Part shown: positions 25,097-34,789 of the stretch, in pieces | Layout: the number at the start of each line of letters is the position of its first letter | Numbering within the stretch: position 1 is the first letter of the stretch | NCBI RefSeq assembly: GCF_022606465.1 | Contig: NZ_JALBUF010000017.1 | Location: 1 to 37,428 of the forward strand | Source: Sulfoacidibacillus ferrooxidans | GTDB taxonomy: Bacteria > Bacillota > Bacilli > Alicyclobacillales > SLC66 | Direction of reading: 5' to 3' | Length of the DNA stretch: 37,428 bases | Notes under the pieces: generated by a model | Databases searched by the model: none | What the model was told of the DNA's origin: nothing | Seen by the model: only the letters and a program-made list of their open reading frames with translations | Position numbers and translations under genes: made by a program

Positions 25097-28000
25097 GTCG
25101 CACTCCTTGTGAGTGCGTGGATTGAAATCAATAGCGTCTGTTGTGGAATTGACTGTAAACCAAGTCGCACTCCTTGTGAGTGCGTGGATTGAAATCCTTA
25201 TTTCGTACGTAGTGTCACCACGGTCCAAGTCGCACTCCTTGTGAGTGCGTGGATTGAAATCAGAAATACGCCGCGTCCTGAAAGGCCATTCGTGCAAGTC
25301 GCACTCCTTGTGAGTGCGTGGATTGAAATTCTATGTCGAGACCAAGAAACACGGGCGAGAAAGGGTCGCACTCCTTGTGAGTGCGTGGATTGAAATGACG
25401 CAATCAAGGCACTAGAGGATCAAAAGGCTCCAGTCGCACTCCTTGTGAGTGCGTGGATTGAAATTGACGGTTTGCCCAATAATAGCAATGGTTTAGCGGG
25501 TCGCACTCCTTGTGAGTGCGTGGATTGAAATTGGTGATACAGTCTCGGTTGTGCCTGTTGCTTCTGGGTCGCACTCCTTGTGAGTGCGTGGATTGAAATC
25601 CCTAGTATTCCTATCCAACCTATCTTCTCGCGTCTCGTCGCACTCCTTGTGAGTGCGTGGATTGAAATCGTTTAGCGATGTGATCTGGGGGGAAAGTTAT
25701 GGCAGTCGCACTCCTTGTGAGTGCGTGGATTGAAATTGCTTATGGTAGTGGTAGTGGTGGTGGTGGTGGGGGTCGCACTCCTTGTGAGTGCGTGGATTGA
25801 AATAATTGTATAATGCCGGGGGGCAGGGGGATGGATACCGTCGCACTCCTTGTGAGTGCGTGGATTGAAATCAGACTACTTGTAAATAGACTAAGATCAA
25901 CATTAAGGTCGCACTCCTTGTGAGTGCGTGGATTGAAATCGATGTCGATGTATACCACGCATGGTTGGCGGGCTTTATAAGTCGCACTCCTTGTGAGTGC
26001 GTGGATTGAAATCGATAGTCGCGGATGGTGCATCCAAACTTGATGGGTGTCGCACTCCTTGTGAGTGCGTGGATTGAAATCACGCGATTGCTCATACTGG
26101 TTATAAATGGATGCTGGTCGCACTCCTTGTGAGTGCGTGGATTGAAATCAGTGACACCACAACAAAACGCCTATCTTTATGGGAGTCGCACTCCTTGTGA
26201 GTGCGTGGATTGAAATCAAACAAAGGTAAAGAGTAACATACCATAAGTAGTGTCGCACTCCTTGTGAGTGCGTAGATTGAAATCCGCCGTTAATGGATTG
26301 ATTTCATCGGTTTTAAGTCGCACTCCTTGTGAGTGCGTGGATTGAAATGGAGACTACTGGGAGTAGAGAGTCTAGGTAGTCTATGACGTCGCACTCCTTG
26401 TGAGTGCGTGGATTGAAATTGATTATTCTTGTGTGTCGTAGAAGCGCGTATAAGGTCGCACTCCTTGTGAGTGCGTGGATTGAAATAATGCTGCCCGCCC
26501 ATAAACGGGAAGCATTGTTATGTCGCACTCCTTGTGAGTGCGTGGATTGAAATCACCCGTCCAATACCCGCGCCAAGCCCGGCGGATGTCGCACTCCTTG
26601 TGAGTGCGTGGATTGAAATTGAGACAGACTCATTTTACCAGAGTATTGTAGTAGCGTCGCACTCCTTGTGAGTGCGTGGATTGAAATTGCTAGCTTCTCA
26701 AAATACACACCAGGGATAGTAGTCGCACTCCTTGTGAGTGCGTGGATTGAAATACCTGTTTTTAATTGTATATTCATAGTCTATTTCCCGTCGCACTCCT
26801 TGTGAGTGCGTGGATTGAAATGACGAATTGTTACCAGAAGTACAAAAAAAGCTATATGGTCGCACTCCTTGTGAGTGCGTGGATTGAAATACAGTCACAG
26901 TCTTGAAGAGGTAGATCTAGCATTTTGTCGCACTCCTTGTGAGTGCGTGGATTGAAATTCATCTTACACTCATGTCGTAGAAGGCATTATAAGGTCGCAC
27001 TCCTTGTGAGTGCGTGGATTGAAATCGTCAATTGTAAACAATGTATCTGCATGATTGCAGTCGCACTCCTTGTGAGTGCGTGGATTGAAATTCATCCTTA
27101 TACCCTTACAAACATACTGCCTATGGTGTCGCACTCCTTGTGAGTGCGTGGATTGAAATAGCCACGTATTGTTGCATACTGTCAATACGCCACGGTCGCA
27201 CTCCTTGTGAGTGCGTGGATTGAAATTACGTATTCGTAGGCCACATCTCCCATATCTTTACAGTCGCACTCCTTGTGAGTGCGTGGATTGAAATATGCCA
27301 TAGCTGTGACTCCCCGCATATACACGCAGAGTCGCACTCCTTGTGAGTGCGTGGATTGAAATTCTTTTAATACTCATAATAGTATCACTCCCAATGTTGT
27401 CGCACTCCTTGTGAGTGCGTGGATTGAAATAGCCACGTATTGTTGCATACTGTCAATACGCCACGGTCGCACTCCTTGTGAGTGCGTGGATTGAAATCAT
27501 TGCAATATCTGGTACGTCGAATGAAAGATCATGTCGCACTCCTTGTGAGTGCGTGGATTGAAATCTCCTCGGTTTTAAAGGCGTTTCGACTAGTCCTCAG
27601 TCGCACTCCTTGTGAGTGCGTGGATTGAAATGACGACTGACACGCTGTCGAGTTTCGCTAGCGGTGACAGTCGCACTCCTTGTGAGTGCGTGGATTGAAA
27701 TGTCTTGATCCACGTAGTTAACACTGGCTTACAAGTCGCACTCCTTGTGAGTGCGTGGATTGAAATGACTAAGTAGCCATGAAAATCAAAGGTAGGAAAA
27801 TTGTCGCACTCCTTGTGAGTGCGTGGATTGAAATTTATAATTATCCATGACTAACATTCCCCATCTCATAGTCGCACTCCTTGTGAGTGCGTGGATTGAA
27901 ATTAAGTAGTCGTTAAACCATCGAATCACAGATGCTCGTGTCGCACTCCTTGTGAGTGCGTGGATTGAAATGCCAAACGTGTACAATGTGACTTCTTTTT

Positions 28001-29395
28001 TAATACTCAGTCGCACTCCTTGTGAGTGCGTGGATTGAAATTGCTACACTTATTTCCGTCTCTTCCGGCATGGGTGGTCGCACTCCTTGTGAGTGCGTGG
28101 ATTGAAATTAATGTACTCACGGCCTGTGACACATAGTATACAGTCGCACTCCTTGTGAGTGCGTGGATTGAAATCAATTTAAGAGAGTGGCGAATCCGTA
28201 CCCACTCGCACGTCGCACTCCTTGTGAGTGCGTGGATTGAAATTCATAATCAGTATCACTCCCATTTGTTTGTTTACGTCGCACTCCTTGTGAGTGCGTG
28301 GATTGAAATACGATTGAAATTAAATCAGAGGATGAAAGCTGGGAGGTCGCACTCCTTGTGAGTGCGTGGATTGAAATAATCCACATTTGTGAACGCCTTA
28401 AAAGATTGGAAAGTCGCACTCCTTGTGAGTGCGTGGATTGAAATTTCATGAGTAAACCTCCTATAGTGTTGCATCGATAGGTCGCACTCCTTGTGAGTGC
28501 GTGGATTGAAATGGATAGGCTCATTTCGGCGATTTCACCCAAGCAAGACGTCGCACTCCTTGTGAGTGCGTGGATTGAAATTGCGCACTCTCCGATTATA
28601 GTCTATCGTAAAGTCAAAGTCGCACTCCTTGTGAGTGCGTGGATTGAAATTGTATCATAGATATAAGGATGATCTTTACCAGGGTAGTCGCACTCCTTGT
28701 GAGTGCGTGGATTGAAATAGATCGCGTTCCTCACACCTGGTTATAGCGTGGTTCGTCGCACTCCTTGTGAGTGCGTGGATTGAAATAATTATTTTTTTCG
28801 CACCCCACAAAATCAGATCAGAGTCGCACTCCTTGTGAGTGCGTGGATTGAAATACGATTGCGCCCCCTAACCCTGCATCGACGTTCCGGTCGCACTCCT
28901 TGTGAGTGCGTGGATTGAAATTAGGTCTTCGGTTTCGGGTTCCGCGGACGCGCTGGAGGGTCGCACTCCTTGTGAGTGCGTGGATTGAAATCAAAAAGCA
29001 AGAAAGCTCGTTGGACAAGCCCAAGTCGCACTCCTTGTGAGTGCGTGGATTGAAATCATTTTCCGATGTGATATGGGGGGAGAGCTATGGAGGTCGCACT
29101 CCTTGTGAGTGCGTGGATTGAAATTACTGTTAAATTTCGTGTTTTTAATCAAAGTAATGGTCGCACTCCTTGTGAGTGCGTGGATTGAAATCTGCAAAAC
29201 TCCAACATAACACAGAATTTACACAGTCGCACTCCTTGTGAGTGCGTGGATTGAAATCGGATCGATCGGCAGCATTACTTTGGCTACGCCAATGTCAGTC
29301 GCACTCCTTGTGAGTGCGTGGATTGAAATAGAAAGAGTTTGATACGTTGAAATATGATACCAAGTCGCACTCCTTGTGAGTGCGTGGATTGAAAT
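25097..29395 (+). CRISPR. type I-C CRISPR array, 64 repeats and 63 spacers
   Basis: The 32-base repeat begins GTCGCACTCC and ends GCGTGGATTGAAAT, with an internal stem GCACTC/GAGTGC. I count 64 copies, essentially all identical; copy 18 (26252-26283) has GCGTAGATTG, one G-to-A change. Spacers are about 33-38 bases. Orientation is leader then array, same strand as cas genes. Spacers 31 (27160-27194) and 35 (27431-27465) are identical. Related pairs are 9/59, 20/28 and 34/47, with 44 overlapping 34. The array ends with an intact repeat, 30 bases before an IS element. Confidence 0.98.
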
Positions 29396-29443
29396 CATTC
29401 CTGCATTGGACCTCTGTCAAGTTACTAGACACAAAAAGAAGAA

Positions 29444-30265
29444 CTATTTAGGCGACGACTGTAGATAATAAATCTTCCATTTGTTGAGGCGTTTTGTACT
29501 GAATAGCTGAATGAATTCTGTTACGATGATATCGACCCTCAATGTACCGAAATAACTGTGGTTTTCATCTTCGTAGGATTTAAATATTGTTCTGTAGACC
29601 ATCTCTTTTTTCAAAATCGCATGAAAGCTTTCGATAGGTGCGTTGTCGTATGGACACCCTTTGGATGAAAACGATTGACGGATGCCCAGACTAAGCAGTT
29701 TCTCTCGGTACTCATGACTTGTATACTGACTCCCTCGGTCTGAGTGGAGGATGACCCCACGTTCCGGTCTCTGCGTAGTGACTGCCTGATTCAGAGCGGA
29801 TAGCACACAGCTCTTATCCATTGTTTTACTATAACTCCATCCGATCATCTTGTTTGTGGCTACATCTATAATGGATGCTAAGTAAGTCCACCCATCGGCT
29901 ACAGTGTGTAAATACGTGATATCGCTAACCCATTTTTCATTTTTCTTAGTGGTAGAGAAATCCCTCTTGAGTAAGTTTTCGCCTTCGTTGTACACGGTGT
30001 CTGCTTGATAAGGTCTGTACTTTTTGATCACGACAGACCTCAATCCCAGACTTTTCATGGTACGTTGCACTCGTTTTTCGCTGACTGTGAAGGGTACATT
30101 CAACTGATTCATCTCTTTCCGAATTTTAGGAGCTCCATAGACGCCGTCTTGTTCATGATAAATTCGGATTATTTCTTGTTTTAGTAACTTGTTTTCTTGT
30201 TTTAATCGTCCGTCTGGGCGTTTTTGCGTAAAGAAATAATAGCTGCTACGACCGATTCCCAGCAC
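29444..30265 (-). pseudogene. IS3-family transposase OrfB, frameshifted near the C-terminus
   Basis: 273-codon frame. The N-terminal MLGIGRSSYYFFTQKRP, the HTH_21-like DGVYGAPKIRKEMN, and the catalytic DDE core are seen: WVSDITYL, ILHSDRGSQYTS and NAPIESFHAILKKEMVY. After KSYEDE the reading leaves the family sequence, while the neighbouring minus frame carries the expected end, LFRYIEGRYHRNRIHSAIQY then KTPQQMEDLLSTVVA. A one-base indel near 29565 therefore changes the last about 40 residues. The DDE triad is retained. It is probably made as an OrfAB fusion by -1 slippage at AAAAAAG (30367-30361). Confidence 0.8.
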
Positions 30266-30333
30266 CTTACATACTTTATTCTTGCTATGTTTTTCATACT
30301 GGGATGCGGCGACATCAACCCGTTCACGAACCC

Positions 30334-30603
30334 CTACCTTTTGGCGAATATGGTCATAGCCTTTTTTAGGATTTCATTTTCATCTTCCAATTCCCAGATA
30401 CGATTCTTGAATTTCTTGATATCCAGGGCTGTCAGCGTCTCGTTCTCCACAGTGATTTCCCTACGCTCATTGACCCATTTATAAAGCGCCGTTTTACCTA
30501 GACCATATTCGCTCTTGATTTCTGATGGTGTTTTGCCCGTGTGATAGAGTTCAACAATCATGGACTTGAATTCTTCAGTATACCTAGTTTGTTTCGTTCC
30601 CAA
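30334..30603 (-). CDS. IS3-family transposase OrfA
   Basis: 89 aa. MGTKQTRYTEEFKSMIVELY then TGKTPSEIKSEYGLGKTALY is the helix-turn-helix of IS3/IS150 OrfA. The C-terminus KFKNRIWELEDENEILKKAM is a leucine zipper ending IFAKR. A slippery A-run near the 3' end (30367-30361 minus) fits programmed frameshifting into orfB. Confidence 0.9.
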   Translation of the reverse strand: MGTKQTRYTEEFKSMIVELYHTGKTPSEIKSEYGLGKTALYKWVNERREITVENETLTALDIKKFKNRIWELEDENEILKKAMTIFAKR

Positions 30604-30767
30604 TTTCTAGACACAACCTTTCAATAATAGTTTATCAGTCCTCCTTTTTGTGTCCACTACTTTATACTAACTCCACAAGGCGCAATGGCAATGTTTACTG
30701 TCAATCTAAAACGGATATTGAAGCTCATGAAGTAAGAAATATATGTTGTGCACATCTAAATAAAAAC

Positions 30768-30810
30768 AAAGATAGCCCGTACTCTAATTTTTCGAGTACA
30801 GGCTATCTTT
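30768..30810. terminator. hairpin, probably bidirectional terminator
   Basis: AAAGATAGCC-C-GTACTC pairs with GAGTAC-A-GGCTATCTTT with a single mismatch; A-runs and T-runs lie on both sides. Confidence 0.7.
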
Positions 30811-30896
30811 CGTCGGAGCCCTTTAAGCTTGTTCCAGTGAATTGACTAGCTTTTTCAGTGGCCTCCTTAAAGTCGGGCTCTTTTTTTTGCGCAAAA

Positions 30897-30950
30897 TAAA
30901 GGAGTGAAAATGGAGGGTTTTATCGCTTGACTTTCGATTACGATTACGAT
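30897..30950 (+). promoter_or_regulatory. recurrent upstream block, copy C
   Basis: GGAGTGAAAATGGAGGG, TTTTATCGC, TTGACTTTCGATTACG. Lies 65 bases (TTGAC to start) before the coupling-protein gene. Almost identical to copy B at 13973 and sharing its core with A and D. Confidence 0.6.
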
Positions 30951-30991
30951 TGAGGTTGAGAAGTGCAAGTAAAAAGAAAGGAGCGTTACTG

Positions 30992-33745
30992 TTGCCAAGC
31001 GTACCGAACGTGTTCACTTCTCCGCAAGCGATGGCAGGGTTGCTAGGCCACGTTCCAGCGGCTGTATGGATTGTGTTGTTGATGGTTGTACTGGTTTGGT
31101 TGTATATCACGTACCGATCAGTGATTAGCAACGCGAAGGTGATTGGGTTACTCGTTGTTGTTGGAGGATTAGTTGGAGTGGTCCTGTGGTTATCGAAGCA
31201 AGTAGCCATATGGCAACACACGGCGAAAACAGCGAAGGTTACATTGCCTTTACAAGCGATAATACCTCCTAGTTTAGCGAAACAAACGGGGACTCTCATG
31301 CAAACATCAGGGATCAACATGCAAGCGGCTAATCCTACGCTGCATGAAAATCCTCTGATGATCGCTTTAGCACTCGTGGGCACAGTCGGTCTGATCGCTT
31401 ATGGCATTTATCAGACGATGACCAAGCGCACGACACATGACAATCGGGTGCATACGTATAAAAAATATAAACCAAGTGGTGACTTCACGTATACGCCGAT
31501 TGAATTGGCTGTGTCGAAAGAAACGAAGAAGCCGATTGTTATCGAGGGAAAGGATCGCTTTATTAACACGTTAGTTATGGGACCGCCTGGAACGGGGAAA
31601 ACATCGCGTATTGTGGCGAAATCGGGTATACAGGATTTGAGACACATTGCGCTCGGCTATCCGATGGACGTCATCGTGATGGATCCGGATGGTGGATTGG
31701 CTTATGAGATGATTCGTGTGGCTAAGCAATTTGATATCCCAGTAAAGATTATTGATTTGACTCAGAAGTCTGAAAGCAGTCAAAAAACCAATATATCTGT
31801 TGATATATTTGATGGTATTCCTACAGAAGTGATCGAAAATGTGCGGGCAGTGCTTGCAGAGCAGATGGGTCGTAGTAAAGATTTGTTTTATACCAACGTG
31901 CAAAATGCGATCATCCACAAAGTGATTATGGTGCAAAAGATCCTCTATCCTAAGAGTGGATTGATCAAGTTTGCGGAGTGGTCGAGCGACTTGGGCATAT
32001 TCCGAGAAGTGTGTATGCTTGCTGTTCATTTTGTCACGGACGGGTCATTAAAAGAAGCTGCAGATCAAACATTTATGCCACCGAAGGAAGCAAAAGAATT
32101 ATTTGATCGTATACAAAAACTAACAGAACTTGAGAAGGACATCGTGCTTAAAGAATCACGAGCTTTTTTACGGGATATCAAAAATGAAAAACTGCTGGTC
32201 ACCCTAACTTCGGTGACAACAGGATTGAAAAACGTAGTAGAAGAGTTAGCTAAAAATCCAGTAATTGCACCAATTGTTGATGAAAATAGCCCACATCCTA
32301 AATTTTCATTTCGGGAATTTTTAGATCGAAAAGATGCAAAAGGCCAATTGATCGCTGTCGTCAATGGCAATCAAGCATCAGGTGATCTTTTCGGACGCTT
32401 ATTTTTAATTGCTTTCAAATTAGCGGCCTTAAATCGCGAAGGAAATGAAGACACTAGACGTCCGGTGTATCTGTATGTGGACGAGTTCCCACGCTATACG
32501 ACCAATTCTTTAAAGGACTTGTTTTCACAAGGGCGTAAATATCGGATTGGAATCATGCTGGCTTTTCAAGGGCGGAGTCAGTTGTCTCTTGAAACGAATC
32601 CAAAATTTATAGAGATTGTGGAAGCCAGCTGTCGTAACAAGGTGTATTTCCCCGCACAAGGGTTTGAGGATGCCCGGTATTTAGAGAAGGCGCTTGGGAC
32701 GGAGTGGGTTGAGGAGCATACGCATTCTCGGAGTTTGGTGAGTTACTTGAATATGAGTGGGCGAACGGAATCACCCAAGGTATCTACGAGGGAACGGGAA
32801 AAGGCTCGTTTTCGATCGGAGGACATTTCCTTTCAACTTGCAGAAAATGAAGCGATCTTTCTCATGACCGTAGGCAATCAACAAAAGTATCCAGAGGTCG
32901 GGATCACAACATATGCAACGGAATGGATCAAACAGCAAAAGGATTTCTACCTGACGAAGCAACGAGTCAAAAAAGAGCCGATTTCGCAGGTGAATGAACA
33001 AAAAAAGGACCCTATTCGAGGATACATCACGGAAGTAGCTTCTGCTGATGCTCATGGACCTGCCGTGCCGGAATCCACAGTCTATGTAACGAAACATTCG
33101 ATCCGGCCAGAGTCAGATGGGTTAGGGATGATTGTCTTCGATACCACGCCAGAAGCGCAGGCGAAGATTCGTGAAGCGGAACGTAGAGGGAGATCCATTG
33201 TTGGTGATCACTATATGCATACGCCAGATAAGCTAAAAGGAAAAACTCTCCACGAATCATTGGCCATTATTGGAGAGGAGAAGAGGAAAGAGCGTGAAGC
33301 AAAAGGGGAACCGGCTCCTGATTTTAGAGCCATGTATCGAACGAACTATCAAAAGGGGATAGACCAAGCGGGTCTTTTGCGAGAGGAATCAGCGTTGCAA
33401 CAGCATCAAGATATCGTGATCCCTGTACCAGAGCCAAAACAACCGGATGTGCAAAAAAAGGAGCAGTTAACAGCTAAGTTGGACAAGCCATTTGATCGAG
33501 AAAAGGATGCGCCTGTCTGCCAAAAATGCGGTGGAACAATGAATTTGTATGACATGAAAAATATTCATGGAATTGTGGTACAAGGAAATGGAGTTACACG
33601 CCTTACGTACAAATGCAGTCAAGATGACGCGAAGGACATTTATTTTTTGTGTAATGTTTGTGATCATATCGTTCAAAGAGTGATGCGCGATGGGGATTAT
33701 TATAAAGAATGCTCACATTGCGGTAGCAAATTGAAAGAGTCGTAG
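30992..33745 (+). CDS. VirD4/TraG-like type IV coupling protein with C-terminal zinc ribbon
   Basis: 917 aa from TTG 30992, eight bases after AAAGGAG. Three hydrophobic segments lie in the first 130 residues (IVLLMVVLVWLYI; VIGLLVVVGGLVGVVLW; LMIALALVGTVGLIAYGIY). The ATPase follows: Walker A VMGPPGTGKTSRI near residue 196, Walker B PVYLYVDEFPRYTT near 493, and FSQGRKYRIGIMLAFQGRSQ. Coupling proteins link the relaxosome to the type IV secretion channel. The last about 75 residues add Cys pairs (CQKCGG, CNVC, CSHCGSK), unusual for this family. Two broken 5' copies lie at 13930 and 15935. No relaxase is in the window. Confidence 0.85.
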   Translation: MPSVPNVFTSPQAMAGLLGHVPAAVWIVLLMVVLVWLYITYRSVISNAKVIGLLVVVGGLVGVVLWLSKQVAIWQHTAKTAKVTLPLQAIIPPSLAKQTGTLMQTSGINMQAANPTLHENPLMIALALVGTVGLIAYGIYQTMTKRTTHDNRVHTYKKYKPSGDFTYTPIELAVSKETKKPIVIEGKDRFINTLVMGPPGTGKTSRIVAKSGIQDLRHIALGYPMDVIVMDPDGGLAYEMIRVAKQFDIPVKIIDLTQKSESSQKTNISVDIFDGIPTEVIENVRAVLAEQMGRSKDLFYTNVQNAIIHKVIMVQKILYPKSGLIKFAEWSSDLGIFREVCMLAVHFVTDGSLKEAADQTFMPPKEAKELFDRIQKLTELEKDIVLKESRAFLRDIKNEKLLVTLTSVTTGLKNVVEELAKNPVIAPIVDENSPHPKFSFREFLDRKDAKGQLIAVVNGNQASGDLFGRLFLIAFKLAALNREGNEDTRRPVYLYVDEFPRYTTNSLKDLFSQGRKYRIGIMLAFQGRSQLSLETNPKFIEIVEASCRNKVYFPAQGFEDARYLEKALGTEWVEEHTHSRSLVSYLNMSGRTESPKVSTREREKARFRSEDISFQLAENEAIFLMTVGNQQKYPEVGITTYATEWIKQQKDFYLTKQRVKKEPISQVNEQKKDPIRGYITEVASADAHGPAVPESTVYVTKHSIRPESDGLGMIVFDTTPEAQAKIREAERRGRSIVGDHYMHTPDKLKGKTLHESLAIIGEEKRKEREAKGEPAPDFRAMYRTNYQKGIDQAGLLREESALQQHQDIVIPVPEPKQPDVQKKEQLTAKLDKPFDREKDAPVCQKCGGTMNLYDMKNIHGIVVQGNGVTRLTYKCSQDDAKDIYFLCNVCDHIVQRVMRDGDYYKECSHCGSKLKES

Positions 33746-33765
33746 TAAAGAAATTTACGAAAAAA

Positions 33766-33823
33766 AGTGGATTGAAAATGGAGGGTTTTTAGGGTTGACA
33801 ACGCGGTAAAGTGAGAGTAGTAA
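33766..33823 (+). promoter_or_regulatory. recurrent upstream block, copy D, with promoter
   Basis: GTGGATTGAAAATGGAGGG, TTTTTAGGG, TTGACA (33795-33800), then 17 bases and TAGTAA (33818-33823). In this copy the TTGACA works well as a -35 element, 63 bases before the GTG start. Confidence 0.65.
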
Positions 33824-33857
33824 AACTTATCTAACATAGATGAAAGGGGATTTACCA

Positions 33858-34691
33858 GTGGAAAATAACCGCTTGTTTTATGTCAACGTGCTCGCCGAAG
33901 GGGCTAAGGAAGGGGAACAAGTGCTTGATCACATCAAAGTAGATCTTGCTGCACGTGCGTGGAAACGTGGTAATACAGTTGTACATTATAAGTTGTATGG
34001 AACAGAAACATTAGAAATGAAGGATGGCACGAAAAAAGAGATGTTGTTTGGCGATGTGGGCGTAGCGAAGATCTATTTGCCTTTGGAAATGGCTGCTTTA
34101 GACCCCAAACAACGTCCTAGCGATTTGTTTAAATACTGGGTGTCAGGCGTCATTGAAGATTTTGACATAAAAGACACGGGAAATCGAGTTTTAGTCATGA
34201 ATCGAGCTAAGGCACTAAAAATCCTCAAAGAGCGTAATGCACTAAAATTGCGTGAAAGAAAGCTATATGCTGTGATACAACGAGAGCTTATAGGAGCCTA
34301 CCTCGTAAATGCTGGCGGATATACAGCGTTATTGCCTAAAGCGTACTACGATTGGGATCGAGACAAAAAAGCGAAAATAGGAGAAGAATTCCCTGTTATG
34401 GTGCTGCCAAGCAGAGAAGGTGCTCCGATGATAGTATCTCGTCGAGACGCTATAACGAATCCATATGCCATGTTAAATCTCAATAAAAATGCGGAAGTAG
34501 GTGGCGTACTGACGCGGATGAATCGTAATGGAACATTTTTAGTTGAAATTACAAAAGGGGTGACGGTCAGCGTAGATCCTATCAACATGAGGAGAATACC
34601 CGAATTAGGTGATTTTGTTACGATCAGGATCATAGGGAACAATCATTCAGGACCTTATGGTGTGTTCGAATATGCAACAGATGCTATTTGA
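33858..34691 (+). CDS. 277-aa hypothetical protein with possible OB/S1-like C-terminal domain
   Basis: GTG 33858 behind GAAAGGGG. N-terminal VENNRLFYVNVLAEGAKEGE. A charged middle helix reads RAKALKILKERNALKLRERK. The last 80 residues, GGVLTRMNRNGTFLVEIT then KGVTVSVDPINMRRIPELGD, look like an OB/S1-type RNA-binding barrel; the middle (GAYLVNAGGYTALLPKAYYD) may be another. The gene lies directly after the coupling protein, has the same upstream block, and precedes the structured RNA candidate. No family recognised; RNA or ssDNA binding is inference. Confidence 0.6.
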   Translation: MENNRLFYVNVLAEGAKEGEQVLDHIKVDLAARAWKRGNTVVHYKLYGTETLEMKDGTKKEMLFGDVGVAKIYLPLEMAALDPKQRPSDLFKYWVSGVIEDFDIKDTGNRVLVMNRAKALKILKERNALKLRERKLYAVIQRELIGAYLVNAGGYTALLPKAYYDWDRDKKAKIGEEFPVMVLPSREGAPMIVSRRDAITNPYAMLNLNKNAEVGGVLTRMNRNGTFLVEITKGVTVSVDPINMRRIPELGDFVTIRIIGNNHSGPYGVFEYATDAI

Positions 34692-34708
34692 TGATCCTTG
34701 TGAACTGC

Positions 34709-34751
34709 AAAAAGCATTCTCTAGCTACTTAATGCTAGGGGATGCTTTTTT
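34709..34751 (+). terminator. intrinsic terminator
   Basis: AAAAGCATTCTCTAGC pairs with GCTAGGGGATGCTTTT (two wobble pairs), followed by a T-run. Confidence 0.85.
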
Positions 34752-34754
34752 CTA

Positions 34755-34783
34755 TTGCAAAATGAAACTATCAATCTTATACT
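34755..34783 (+). promoter_or_regulatory. promoter of the structured segment
   Basis: TTGCAA (34755-34760), 17 bases, TATACT (34778-34783), immediately after the previous terminator. Predicted start near 34790. Confidence 0.55.
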
Positions 34784-34789
34784 ACAAAC

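Larger units (their letters stand above)
29426..30656 (-). mobile_element. IS3-family element (IS150-like), minus orientation
   Basis: Terminal inverted repeats TAGACACAAAAAG (29426) and, on the minus strand at 30656, TGGACACAAAAAG. About 1.23 kb with overlapping orfA and orfB. I see no clear target duplication. The outer flank AGTATAAAGTAG at 30657-30668 (minus) recurs at 15580 and may belong to the element end. It sits just beyond the last CRISPR repeat. Confidence 0.85.

Noticed and set aside
25737-25771. Spacer made of GGT triplets
   Set aside because: Low-complexity but of normal length and position; it is an ordinary spacer.
25085-29197. Many reading frames with repeated peptides such as FQSTHSQGVR or ISIHALTRSA
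   Set aside because: They are translations of the CRISPR repeat and carry no gene.
25097-29395. Self-targeting spacers against genes in this window
   Set aside because: I compared spacers by eye with the window and saw no match; a computed search would be needed for the whole genome.
33766-33785. GTGGATTGAAAAT resembling the 3' end of a CRISPR repeat
   Set aside because: It belongs to the recurrent upstream block (GTGGAGTGAAAAT in copy A); the 5' half of the repeat is absent, so the likeness is chance.
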